DNA from: Sorex araneus
Taxonomy: Eukaryota; Chordata; Mammalia; Eulipotyphla; Soricidae
Assembly (NCBI RefSeq): GCF_027595985.1
Contig: NC_073303.1
Location: 374,311,803 to 374,375,802, forward strand
Length of the DNA stretch: 64,000 bases
Direction: 5' to 3'
Shown: positions 36,147 through 46,510 of the stretch, piece by piece
Layout of the letters: each line of letters opens with the position of its first letter
Position numbering within the stretch: position 1 is the stretch's first letter
Program-made: the position numbers and the translations under genes
Notes under the pieces: model-generated
The model's input: only the letters and a program-made list of their open reading frames with translations
Database searches by the model: none
What the model was told of the DNA's origin: nothing

Positions 36147-36927
36147 CAGCTGCGCTCCGGCGGCCGCCGAGGTTCCAGCGGATCCAGGTGAAGCGCCGCA
36201 GGTGTGCGGAGGGCGCAGGGGGACGCGCAGGACACCAGGGATGCTGGGGATGAAGATCCGCCCTGCCCCCCTGTGACCTCATTTAACTCGGTTACATTCG
36301 GCAAAGATGTAGGACCAGCGCTACGCTTTCCTAAACCACAGAACGATCCAAGGTGCCTGAGCAGCACCTAACGGCGTTGACACCCTTGTGGGTGCAGTTG
36401 CCAGGGGCTTTGTCCCGTCGAAAGGCATCAGCGCAGGAGGAGTAAAACCAGCCTTGAGACCCCCTCGCAGCAGAAGGCACCAGATGGGAGAGCGCACCCC
36501 CCGCAGGAAGGGCCGCACTGCACTCCGGGGCCCCCAGGGTCTTGTGGGAACAGCGGATCCTGGAAGCAGAGGTGGTGACGGTGGCCGAAAGCGCAGCGTG
36601 GGAGCAAGCTGAGCCCTTGATTAGGCGCGAGTTAGAGAATTTTCCAGTGCTCGGAATCTACTGTGAGTGGGTGAATCCCGAAGGCGGGATCAGCGCTTTG
36701 TCTCTCTTACAAAGGGCCTCGCCCAGTGGCTTCTGTGTTTTGGTTCACCTGCCCAAGACAATCTGTGGAGGAAAAACAGTATCCAAAACGTTATTGGACA
36801 TTTTGGCAGGTGGCACTACTTTAAAAGTTGGAGTAGGATGTTCAGAAGATGCCAACAAGCTTCTACAGGATTATGGGCTCACTGTTAAAGGGTGCCTGGA
36901 TCTCTAATATCTGGCCATGAGGCAAAG
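36147..36927 (+). pseudogene. EXD2: EXD2 (3'-5' exonuclease domain protein 2) pseudogene, 5' part
   Basis: A CpG-rich block resembling a 5' UTR (36147-36356) runs into sequence that, by frame-shifting translation, follows the EXD2 N-terminus: ALT near 36370, then the RRRSKTS motif and a Gln/Pro-rich linker. From 36542 to 36907 a 121-codon frame matches the start of the exonuclease domain (FPVLGI, CEWVN, KVGVGCSEDA, LLQDYGL, GCLDL). The normal start codon appears as CTG (about 36357). At least one frameshift separates the N-terminus from the domain. The first catalytic Asp of the DEDD-type D-x-E motif is Tyr (TAC, 36659-36661), and a stop TAA interrupts at 36905-36907 before YLAMRQ. EXD2 acts in DNA end resection and mitochondrial RNA handling; this copy cannot. 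It ends at a GTATGT sequence and antisense L1, with the C-terminal two thirds absent. Confidence 0.85.
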
Positions 36928-37130
36928 GTATGTTTTTACTTTTTAATTTTAATTTTTATAAAGTAGTTCATAATACTTACATTTAATATTCGAACACTCA
37001 TCCCACAATATTACATCCTCCCACCACCATATTCTAGATGTTTCCATCCTGAAGCCCAACCTCTGCCCAAGGAAGAACCGAAATAATTTATTTTGTATTG
37101 TTTGTTATGAATAAAGCACTGGAAATGCTC
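36928..37130 (-). mobile_element. LINE-1 3' end fragment, minus strand
   Basis: T-rich start (TTTTTACTTTTTAATTTTAA), AGTAGTTCATAATACTTACA, a C-rich middle and GAAATAATTTATTTTGTATT, parallel to 8225-8425. It directly abuts the EXD2 copy. Confidence 0.6.
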
Positions 37131-37221
37131 CAAAAAATTTTCCCTGAGAGGAGTGTGTGAAGATTGTTGTATTTCACCTAGAAGCCATTAAGCACTTCTG
37201 TAAGAGATTACTAATATGTTG

Positions 37222-37409
37222 TCTCCCTCTCGGAGAGTCCAGCAAGCTACCGAGAGTATTCTGCCCACATGGCAAAGCCTGGTGAGCTACCCGTGGATTA
37301 TTACTGTTTTGATATGCCAAAAACAGTAACTACAAGTCTCACAATGGAGACGTTACTGGTGCCCGCTCAAGCAAATTGATGAAAAATGGGACAACAGTGC
37401 TACAGTGCT
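37222..37409 (+). mobile_element. SINE type B fragment (module Y)
   Basis: Starts at CTCCCTCTCGGAGAGTCCAG without the tRNA head, then GATATGCCAAAAACAGTAAC, ACTGGTGCCCGCTCAAGC and tail ACAACAGTGCTACAGTGC. An 11-bp insertion (TTATTACTGTT) lies before GATATGCC. Confidence 0.88.
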
Positions 37410-37504
37410 ATTATTTGCTATTTGTCAGCAGAAAATAAGAAGGTGTACTATGTGCCCAAAATGTTTTTGGACCAAATTATATACATTTGTTATATTCCTG
37501 CAGG

Positions 37505-37839
37505 CAGAGAGTCTCTGGCCCGCACGCCTGGCTGTCTTCCCGGGAAGACTACTTCTTATAGCCAACTTATAGCCTACTTCTTATAGCCTACTTCTCCCTC
37601 TGGGAGAACCAGCAGGCTACCAAGGGTTTCCTGGCCCCATGGGAGAGCCTCGAAAACTCCCTGTGGTGTATCCATATGCCAAAGCCAGTGACAATGCTGG
37701 GTCTCATTCCCCTCCCCCTGAAAGAGCCTCCAATGTGGCATCGTTGGGAAGAAAGAGTAAGAAGAGGCTTCTAAAACCTCAGGGCTAGGACGAATGGAGA
37801 TGTTACTGAGACTGCTCGAGAAATTCAAAGATCAACGGG

Positions 37840-37889
<50 letters not shown>

Positions 37890-37912
37890 AATGATGATGA
37901 TGATGATTATGA
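37505..37912 (+). mobile_element. Composite retroposon type C, short module X, (GAT)n tail
   Basis: AGAGTCTCTGGCCCGCACGC block, then a small local duplication of CTTATAGCC/CTACTT (37553-37595), module Y with type C insertion (GGGTCTCATTCCCCTCCCC, GGCATCGTTGGGAAG), and a long GAT microsatellite as its 3' tail. Confidence 0.88.
37840..37912 (+). repeat. (GAT)n microsatellite
   Basis: About 70 bp of GATGAT with single interruptions, forming the tail of the composite element. Confidence 0.95.
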
Positions 37913-38017
37913 TATTCCTGCAGAGTGCAAAAAATAAAAAAGCATCCTCATTTATGACAGGGAAGATATAACGATTACACAATAAGATTCAAGTACAAAA
38001 TAAAACTTAATGCAATA

Positions 38018-38191
38018 GGGACCAGTGTGCTAGTACAGTGGATAGGGCATTTGCTTTGCATGCGGTTGACCTGGGTTCGATTTCCAGCATCCCGTTTGGT
38101 CCCCCGAGCACCACCAGGAGCAATTCCCAGCAGAGTCAGGGGGAATCTCTGAACATTGTCAGGTGTGGCCCCCAAAGTAAAACAAAACAAA
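38018..38191 (+). mobile_element. SINE type A
   Basis: GGGACCAGTGTGCTAGTACA head, GGGTTCGATTTCCAGCATCC, GGTCCCCCGAGCACCACC and GTGTGGCCCCCAAAGTAAAA. Moderately diverged. Confidence 0.9.
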
Positions 38192-38399
38192 AAATGAATA
38201 CCATCTCTTTTAGACACCAGAGCTGAAAACTTAGTTATGTAAATTAGAATAGGCAGTATACAATATTGGATTAAATGATTATTTGAATTTTCTTATATAC
38301 ATAGGTTAAAATCATACAGTGGTCAATCATTAAAAAATGACTTTTGTTGAATTATCTTCTGCTAATTCCATTTGCCATTTGATTAATTTTTGTTGGAGC

Positions 38400-38570
38400 A
38401 ATCGAGATGAAAGAAATTTGTGTATGCCTGCCAAGGAGTAGGGACCCTCTGGAATGCTGATGGTTGGACAGGAGTTGCAGCACTGTATGCCTGAAACAAT
38501 TCTATCATGGATACTTTGTAAATCACAGTGTCTTACAAAAAAAATTTTTAAAGAAATTAAATGTTGCAGA
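38400..38570 (+). mobile_element. LINE-1 3' terminus fragment
   Basis: GATGGTTGGACAGGAGTTGC, CACTGTATGCCTGAAACAAT and TTTGTAAATCACAGTGTCTT, then A-rich. Matches the terminal part of the other L1 tails in layout. Confidence 0.6.
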
Positions 38571-38626
38571 AACATGACTGGTGATAAAAAGTAACCTTTC
38601 TTTCCCCTTTTAAATGTAAATGTTGA

Positions 38627-38815
38627 CTGAGAGCTGGAGCAATAGCACATCAGGTAGGGCATTTGCCTTAGACTGGGCCGACCTGGGTTCGATCCCCAGC
38701 ATCCCATATGGTCCCCTGAGCACTGCCAGAAGCAATTCCCGAGTGCAGAGCCAGGACTAACCCCTGTGCATCGGCAGGTGTGACCCAAAAAGCAAAAATA
38801 AATAAATAAATAAAT
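38627..38815 (+). mobile_element. SINE type A with (AAAT)n tail
   Basis: Near-consensus copy ending GACCCAAAAAGCAAAAATAA and (ATAA)n. Perfect 15-bp target duplication AAATGTAAATGTTGA at 38612-38626 and 38816-38830, preceded by TTTT. Confidence 0.95.
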
Positions 38816-38830
38816 AAATGTAAATGTTGA

Positions 38831-41559
38831 GCCTAATTTTTTTCACTTTCCCCTGGGGAAAAACTTACTCAGGATATCTGATACTCTGGTCTGTCTTAAA
38901 AAATAAAAACTCTTATAATCGTTCAAAATAATGAATAGTCTCAATTCAACTCTTAAACATGTTCAATGCCACTCATTTCTCGCTTGGACTATTGGAAAAC
39001 TGTTCCCCATCACCTGGACTCTCTAACCTACAATCTCTCTCATGCAACTATTGCATTTCTATTCTGGCTGGTCAATTATTATTTCATCAGCCCCTAGAAG
39101 TTTGATGACAAGTCATTTTCTCTTAGATAAATCAACTTCACCCCGACTTATGACTTTGCTGAATAAAACCAAACACAATTTCATCTATTACACTTGTATG
39201 AGGTTTATACCTGGTCCATTTAATATTCATCGTCTTTGCTCCAAAAATTTTTTGACTGTAGATGAATTACAACATAAACAGAATGGGCACAAATTAAGCT
39301 TTTATTGTCCCCACAAAATATCTCTTTGTAGATGGAGGTGAGTAGGTATTCCAAACTTCCATAATACTATTTTCCTTAAACATTTCTAAATCTTAAAAGA
39401 ACAACTCTGTGTACACGTGTGTGTGCATGTGTGTGTGCTTGTGTAGGTTATAGACAGACTTTCCCTTTAATAGGGGTGGGAAAAAATGATTTGCTATTAT
39501 ATCTACTGAATGACTTCTCCAATCCGATTCCCAAAGCTGTTCATTGACTGCTCTGTGAGTCAGATGAATTCAGTCAGGCTAAGATGAATTTATTATATGC
39601 AGCTTCCTTTCCAAAACCAAGGATTACAGACAACAATGCAAAAGGAACTGAGACTCTGAAGTTGACCATTTAACTAGGACATACTGGAGGTCACTGTGAC
39701 CTGCAATTTCCCAGCTGATGGCCATTGACACGATTATAAAGAACACTGCATCCCAAGGAGAACATATGAATCCTAAGAATCAATCTTGTATGAAAATCCC
39801 ATAATTATCACTCTCCTTCAAAACATGATTGCCTGCATCAGAGACACGGGCATAGAAACGCACATGGATCACGTCAGCCTTAGATGACTCTTAAAAGTCT
39901 CTCTGAGATGAGGCTACCTTTGCTTCCCAAGAGAAGGTTCCTGAAGGCATCATGTATAGACTACTCTAACCTATCTTTACTAGATAAAGGGACATGTGCC
40001 TATCATGGGGGTCCTCCAATTCGAAAGTGCGATTCATCTGAACACTACTAAGATGCTTTGCTCCTAATTTAACTGACAATGACTTATACCGCGTTGACTT
40101 TGGAAAAATAATCAGATCATCCTAAATTCTGTTGGCGAAGATGATCTTGCACGAGAGATTTTTATGTCCTAAACTTCCTGCTAGATGACCAAAGTACAAT
40201 TTGTTACTTCTCTATGACTTTTCATTACATTGCATTCATATCTCAGGGCGAATGTAAATGTCAGTTATAGAAAATTAAGGCAAAAATTACCCGGACGTCT
40301 AAAGTAGATGAAATTTGTCTGATCTGCGACCTAAGGGGATACAGACATCGTTAAGGTCAATCCTGCAACTTGAACTCAGATGAGATAGAGAAACGCTCCA
40401 TTCAACTTTCACATTTTCTCCAGATATTGTAGCACCACGCTATCCCATTTACTTTCTAGTAAAATCTCTACTTCTGGGACAAAGATATAAAAGATGTGAA
40501 TCCCTGAGCTCACAGCCCTGCCGATGCAGTGTGAGTGAGGCAGAAACGGGCAGAGCTGCAATGTCTCCCTGTGGAAATGGCAAAAAAGAATAACTGCTAC
40601 AAATATGAGGATCCTCATGTGTCTTGCTATAGGGTGATTAATGAACCCTCATATAATTTCTAGAATCTATGGTAGCTTCAAACATAGTGAAACCTACACA
40701 GTACTTGGTAGATTTTAAGTTCAGTGTCATGTTAAGTATTATAATTTATAAAACTTTGAACATACTAATACATTAAAAAGTGTTAATTTTATTAAATGTT
40801 ATCCCCTTAAAAAACAAAGTTAATGTTTCTGTGATATAGAACATTTTAAAATAATGTAGAAAAAAAGACATCAGTAGTTTTCCTAGTTTCTATCATGCTT
40901 TTACACACAAAAAATATCACATTAAATCACATTTAAAAAATCACAGCAAAATTGAGTCCCCAAATGCTGCTATTTTGGAGCATTAGAAAAGAGCTTGATT
41001 TAGCTGCTTTGAGACCTGAGAGGTAAGATAATGGAGTGAGCCAGTCTTAAGACTGTCTGTGACTTTAAGTCCAGGATAATGAATGGTGTGAGGTTAACCT
41101 CTTTGGAGGAAACTGTGACCAAAGTTACAGGAATAGAACTCTGTAAAGAAAAAATTACAAGAAATATTTTCCCAGAGAGGATAAGAGACTTTGTTAGAAG
41201 TGACAGAAAAGAAGACAGTGAAAGTCTGTCTATAGGACACACACCTGAACAGACAGGGACAATTGTCATCTCGAAATTTTTGAACAATTTCCTAGTTTCT
41301 ATTTATTAAATTCAATGACTCCCCTCAGACTAAGGAAGTGCTCCGCACAGGTGTTTGCAAGAATAAATCCAGGGATAGTTAACTCCTAATGAACACAAAA
41401 TCGCTGTATTAATATGGATCACTCGGATCTACAATTTGCATCGTGACAACGATGTTCATCTCACAGTGACAGCTCTGCTTCTTCCAAGTAACTCCAGCCA
41501 CTGGAGAGAAAAACAAAGGCTTTGGCATGTCTTGATGCTTTTTACATAACAGCTACACG
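38831..41559. other. Long intergenic stretch without recognised repeats
   Basis: 2.7 kb with no SINE or L1, notable in such a repeat-dense window. A GT-rich run lies at 39412-39445. Short frames (38 to 99 codons) have no family signature. 39840-40360 keeps several CpGs and may be unique conserved or old repeat sequence; I cannot tell. Confidence 0.4.
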
Positions 41560-41900
41560 GTATTTTCATTCTGGTTCAGCGATCCCAACAATTTTTGCAA
41601 AGAATGGAGAAGCTTCATTTTCACAGTGATTTGTGGGAGCTGGAATTCTGAATTGAACAGGTGGTGTGTTTCCCCGTGCCAGCGCGGGGCAGATGGATCT
41701 TTCCTCACTGTTGTTGGTCATTAATGGTGAGCAGCTGCCTCGCCAGAAAAGTGAGGCGGCACATGAGTCATCAAACCTCATTTTAATGGACCTCTGCAAA
41801 CACTGACTCAACCACTTGGTTTTATGGGCTTGTTCAAATATTTCCCCCCTTCCATTATGGACCGCAACTTTAGCAATAAAAATGACGGATTCACTTGTCC
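41560..41900. other. Unique, CpG-retaining non-coding block
   Basis: Non-repetitive sequence with scattered CpGs (CGATCCC, CGCGGGGC, CTCGCC, GGCGGC) between A/T-rich flanks. A possible conserved element, but no alignment was available. Confidence 0.25.
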
Positions 41901-42600
41901 AAACCAGTTTGTTTCAGCATCTGCATGCACAATCGTACTTTACTCCTTTAATACACAGTTCGATTTATAAACAACACAACGCTGCTCCATCTCCTGCTGG
42001 ACTGAGGCTAGCCGCCTGGCTGGCTCCTTCAGATAGTCTTCTTTAATACAACCCTTTGTCTCCTGACACACCCACCTGCTGTACTTATTCCATTAGGAAA
42101 AGAGGTTGGTCACGTGTGCCTTTTCCAAAGGCAGACTCTCCTTGCACGGCAAAAGGCCATAAGCAGCTAATACTGATTTCTTTGGGCAGATTTATTCTCT
42201 CACCCATGGGAACAGGAGTCTTGACTTCTTTTTGTAAGAAAAGCAGATCATACTTGTGAAAAATTGATAGATAAACCCCTCATGGAAGCAGCAAGCACAG
42301 AACTCACTTTAAATGCATGTTAGTACGTGTGCAGGCACTGTAAACATACACTGTGCTGGGGAAAAGAGGACTGGGGGGAGGAGGAATGTGTCTCATATGC
42401 TGTACATCCAACATCTGCAGAAATCAGTAACTCAGTGCCTTAAATTCCATTGGGTTATAGCAAATGAATACATAAAAAAATAGAGGGAGAGAGAGGTGGG
42501 GACAAAGACGGTAGAAGGAAAAAAGGTCATAATAGAGAGTACTTACTGCCTATATTTGTGTCCTAATAAGTAAACTGCCATAGAAACAGTTGTACATGTA
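41901..42600. other. Unique intergenic sequence
   Basis: Nothing recognised. Confidence 0.4.
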
Positions 42601-42604
42601 TTAA

Positions 42605-42812
42605 AGATATACCTTTTAAAAAAATGAAGTGAAATTCATTAGTTATACAGTAGAGGGTAGGGGGTGGGGGCGGGGGGTATACTGGGGTTTCTGGTGCTGG
42701 AATATGGGCACTGGTGAAGGGATGGGTGTTTGAATATTGTATAACTGACATATAAACCTGAGAACTTTGTAACTTTCCACATGGTGATTTAATAAAAAGT
42801 TTAAAAATATAT
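42605..42812 (+). mobile_element. LINE-1 3' terminus
   Basis: AATGAAGTGAAATTCATTAG, a G-rich stretch (GGGGGTGGGGGCGGGGGGTA), GGAATATGGGCACTGGTGAA and TTTCCACATGGTGATTTAAT, then AAAAAG. The last about 200 bp of the L1 type at 20005-20575. Confidence 0.88.
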
Positions 42813-43620
42813 ATATACCTTTTACGCATAATTTATACTGACTCAAACTGGCACCAAACAAATGCCTGAAGGTGAAAAGGATGAAAATAGATGAGTAATG
42901 AGAGATAGGTCTGTGGCTGCAGAATCAGAAACTCCTCCAACCCTGCCCCATCTGTTCAAATGATCCACTTCATTCCTCAAATTGGATATCTGACATATAT
43001 AGCCAAAATGTCAATATGAGAACTAGCTATAAGAAAGAGGTCAGATAGTGAAGGGGAAAAATGAATAACTGAAGTGAAACAGTATTTCTGTGATCATGGG
43101 TAAGACATTCAAGTCTTCGTGAATATTTTTCAGCCTGCCAATTCATAAAGGCTAAATAAAAAAATGTGGTATTTTGCAATGGGCATAATGTTTGATAGAA
43201 AGGATTTAGGCATATTAAAAATGAAAGTTCTAGGACTGTTCTCACAATTAGGGTACCTTACTTCGTGGATATTTTCCTTTCAATCTGCCAATTCTGGTCA
43301 ATGAAATTAATTGGGCTAAATTAATCTCCTATTTCCTTCAAATTGCTAAAGAAAAGTTGAGTTATATTTTTTGATCGGGTGTGTTATTATAGGCCTAAGA
43401 TTTCCGGATCACTATATTTTCTTCTGGTTAGTAACAGGACAGAGTTTTGAATACAGTCATATGAGTGTGAATATGAGAGTCACTGGTATAGAGTAGACTT
43501 CAGGGCAAAGTGAGCGAGGAGGCAATATAATTTTATAATTTTTAAATACAATTACACTTTTTTTAAAAAACATGTCATTTATTGAAAATTACACATTTTA
43601 GAAATGATTTGCTACATCCT
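42813..43620. other. AT-rich intergenic sequence
   Basis: Nothing recognised. Confidence 0.4.
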
Positions 43621-43631
43621 AACAGTCCAGA

Positions 43632-44361
43632 GTCTCTTGCCCGCGTGCCTGGCTGTCTTCCCCGGGGCCCTCGGAGGGGATAGGCTCCAGCTTCCCTCCC
43701 CGCCCCAAGCAGAGCTCCCATGGCGAAGACCTCTGGAGCCTAGCCACAGCCATGCTCAAGGCCCCTCACCACATGTTCGGACGAGCCTCACGCATGAAGG
43801 AACCGGCAGAGGAACCCAGCTGTGTGGGACCCAGGGTCGAGACCTCCAAGTCTGCTCAGATCGGGATTGGGCCTCTTCCGCCCAGATTTCCCATCTCCCA
43901 GTAGCTAGGCGGTTACACCCAGGAACTGCCCCAGGCGCCATGTAATCCCACCAACGGCCAACATCCAGAGACTTAAAACTACGCTCCCGGAAGTGCGAAG
44001 CCACTTCGCAGCTTCGAGAGACCTTATAGCCTAGTTCTCCCTCTGGGAGAATCTGGCAAGCTACTGAGAGCTTCCTGCCCACATGGGAGAGCCTCACAAG
44101 CTCCCTGTGGTGTATCCATATGCCAAAACCAGTGACAATGCTGGGTCTCATTCCCCTCACCCTGAAAGAGCTTCCAATGTGGCACCGTTGGGAAGGACAA
44201 GTAAGGAGAGACTTCTGAAATCTCAGGACTGGGATGAATGGAGATGTTACTGAGACTGCTAGAGAAATTCGACCATCAATGGGATGATGATGATGATGAT
44301 GATCATGATCATGATCATGATCATGATCATGATGATGATCATGATGATGATCATGATGATG
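43632..44361 (+). mobile_element. Full-length composite retroposon (module X plus type C) with GAT/GATCAT tail
   Basis: A 730-bp unit flanked by a perfect 11-bp target duplication AACAGTCCAGA at 43621-43631 and 44362-44372. GC-rich module X (43632 to about 44020) starts GTCTCTTGCCCGCGTGCCTG and includes CGGACGAGCCTCACGC and CCAGTAGCTAGGCGG. Module Y begins near TCTCCCTCTGGGAGAATCTG, carries the type C insertion (CTGGGTCTCATTCCCCTCAC to GGAAGGACAAGTAAGGAG) and ends in GAT and GATCAT repeats, with no poly(A). The 113- and 134-codon frames inside X on opposite strands look like repeat artefacts. Confidence 0.92.
44284..44361 (+). repeat. (GAT)n(GATCAT)n microsatellite
   Basis: GATGATGATGATGATGATCATGATC-type tract. 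The ATGATCAT unit is its own reverse complement. It encodes an Asp/His run in one spurious frame. Confidence 0.95.
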
Positions 44362-44372
44362 AACAGTCCAGA

Positions 44373-45785
44373 ACTAACTGGCTGGTGGAGATGAGTGGTG
44401 TTTACCTTTTTTTTTTCCCCTGGAGTTTAGGAAGACAATGGAGGTTAGTGTTGGGTGGGTGCTCTCTGCCTAAAGTCTTACTACTGGCTTATAAGGTTGA
44501 AAATTGACATTTCAACGATATCATTCTTGGATTCACAACAGTTCTGCTAGGTAGGAATCACGTTGCTCTTTTGAAATAGGACTAAGACATACAGAGATTG
44601 CTCAACTTCATAGGAATCACAAGTCATAAAATCGAACTCATTCAGACTTACTGAAATTAGGAATGCAAAGGGAAGATGAGAGTAACAAGAAGGGGAGCAG
44701 CACTCAGTAAATCATGAGAGGAAATTACTGAGCCAGGCTCAGAGGAAGGAAAAGCACAGAAGTAGGTTGGATGAAAATAATTACAGGAATAAGAAATAAA
44801 AATGTTTAAAAAACCAAAACCTTGCCGCAAGGTTCTTTCCAGAGCTCTGAGGTAAAGTTATTTCCTTGATGACATAGATGAATCACCAGGCTATTTCCAA
44901 GACCTAAATGGGTTTGCTTCCGTGGTTCAGTCATCACTGAGTATCCTTTTTCAGAATAACACGAAGTACTCTGGCAAACACCATGTCTGCCACCTCAGCA
45001 GCCTGGCATGAGAGCGGGGGACTAACCCTTACCCTGCCCGGTCTCTGGAGTCTACAAAGAATTGAACTTAGGTGCAGTGGTTGACACAGTGCTCAGGACG
45101 GAGCCCTGCCCTGTTCACTGCGAGACCTGTGATGTGATTGAAAAATGCGACTCTCTACTTCCAAATCTTATCACAGAATCTGAAACTCCTCCTAAGGAGA
45201 TTTTCCTTGAGTGATTCAAATGTATGCAGATGTCACAGGATGCTCACAGAAACCCAGGTGATGGGCTGGGCAAGGAGATTTGTGTCTTCACTTACTGGCG
45301 ATGCCTTCAGGAGCTTTCTGTCCTAGGCAAAGAGTCTGCAGCCTCACCCTCCGGCAGCAATCACTGATGCTGAGTACTTCCAGGTCCTGTGATGGGAGTG
45401 ATCACCGGGTTTCTCCCTAAATCTTTACCTGGGACTCCGTTGACAAAATGTGTATAGAATTTCTTGCTGATACCATACTTGAACTTTGTCACACACTTGA
45501 TTACATACTGTTGAATTTTGCACTCAGTTCATAGATCCCAGTATTATGAATTTTTTCCATCTCTATTTCTTTGTAATTCTTATACTTCCAGGTAGGTCGA
45601 GGTATATTTTAGGTTTAAAACACAAGCACCTACAGTGCTTAAATTTTAGTATTCTGGACTTAACTGGGTTGCTTTGTATTCATTGTTAAATTTAGCTTGC
45701 TTGCAGAAAAATGAACTTGTCGTGGGTATAGGTATTTGTGAGTGTTAAGACATGCAGTTTCCCATGAAAACTACCACACTGGGTC
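44373..45785. other. Unique intergenic sequence
   Basis: 1.4 kb with no recognised repeat or coding signal. Confidence 0.4.
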
Positions 45786-45789
45786 CCAC

Positions 45790-46145
45790 ACAAGTTCATC
45801 TCTTCAGAAAGCAGATGGGATAGAGAAGGGATCACTAAGAAAATGATGGCTTGAGGGGCTGGAGCGATAGCACAGCGGGGAGGGCGTTTGCCTTGCACTC
45901 GGCCGACCCGGGTTCGATTCCCACCATCCCATATGGTCCCCTGAGCACTGCCAGGAGTGATTCCTGAGTGCAGAGCCAGGAATAACCCCTGTTCATCGCC
46001 AGGTGTGACCCAAAAAGCAAAAAAAAAAAGAAAAAGAAAATGATGGCTTGAGGAACGAGTTGAGATGGGAGATGCATGCCAAAAATAGATAATGGACCAA
46101 ACATGATGATCTCTCAGTGTCTGTGTTGCAAGCTATAATGCCCAA
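45790..46145 (+). mobile_element. LINE-1 3' fragment interrupted by a SINE
   Basis: GCAGATGGGATAGAGAAGGG before the SINE, then GATGATCTCTCAGTGTCTGT, TTGCAAGCTATAATGCCCAA after it, match 20800-20940 of the L1 copy at 20.6 kb. The SINE at 45857-46033 sits between the two halves. Confidence 0.78.
45857..46033 (+). mobile_element. SINE type A, young-looking copy
   Basis: Close to the window consensus throughout, with A-rich tail. Perfect 20-bp target duplication AAGAAAATGATGGCTTGAGG at 45837-45856 and 46034-46053; the last two G overlap the head. Confidence 0.97.
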
Positions 46146-46387
46146 AAGCTACTGGGAGTATTCCACCCCACACGGAAGAGCCTGGCAAGCTATGCATGGC
46201 GTATTCAATATGCCAAATACAGTAACAATAACAGGTCTCATTCCCCTGACCCTGTAAGAGCCTTCAATCATTGGGAAAGATGAGTAAGGAGAGGCTGCTA
46301 AAATATCAAGGCTGGGATGAATGGAGACATTACTGGTGCCTGCTTGGGCAAATTGATGAACAGTGGGATAACAGTGATACAGTGACA
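46146..46387 (+). mobile_element. Composite retroposon type C fragment
   Basis: AGCTACTGGGAGTATTCCAC, ATTCAATATGCCAAATACAG, GGTCTCATTCCCCTGACCCT and tail AACAGTGATACAGTGAC. Lacks the head and module X. Confidence 0.9.
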
Positions 46388-46510
46388 TTGTTATGGGATC
46401 ATACCTGGCAGAGCTGGGTGGTGGGGGAAATATAACTGCGAGTTCCAAACAGGGTACCTCATATGCAAGGCATGTGCCCACCCACTTGAGCCACATTCTG
46501 AGCTCCATAA
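46388..46510 (-). mobile_element. Diverged SINE type A, minus strand
   Basis: GGGATCATACCTGGCAGAGC and CATATGCAAGGCATGTGCCC keep minus-strand type A order; the head complement is poor. Confidence 0.5.

Noticed and set aside
37840..37912. CRISPR-like array or regulatory repeat
   Set aside because: Simple GAT microsatellite without spacers.
43604..44160. 113- and 134-codon frames on opposite strands in GC-rich sequence
   Set aside because: They lie inside module X of the composite retroposon, which recurs at 24.6, 58 and 60.8 kb.
44238..44507. Asp/His-rich 89-codon frame (possible metal-binding protein)
   Set aside because: It is the GAT/GATCAT tail of a retroposon read in frame.
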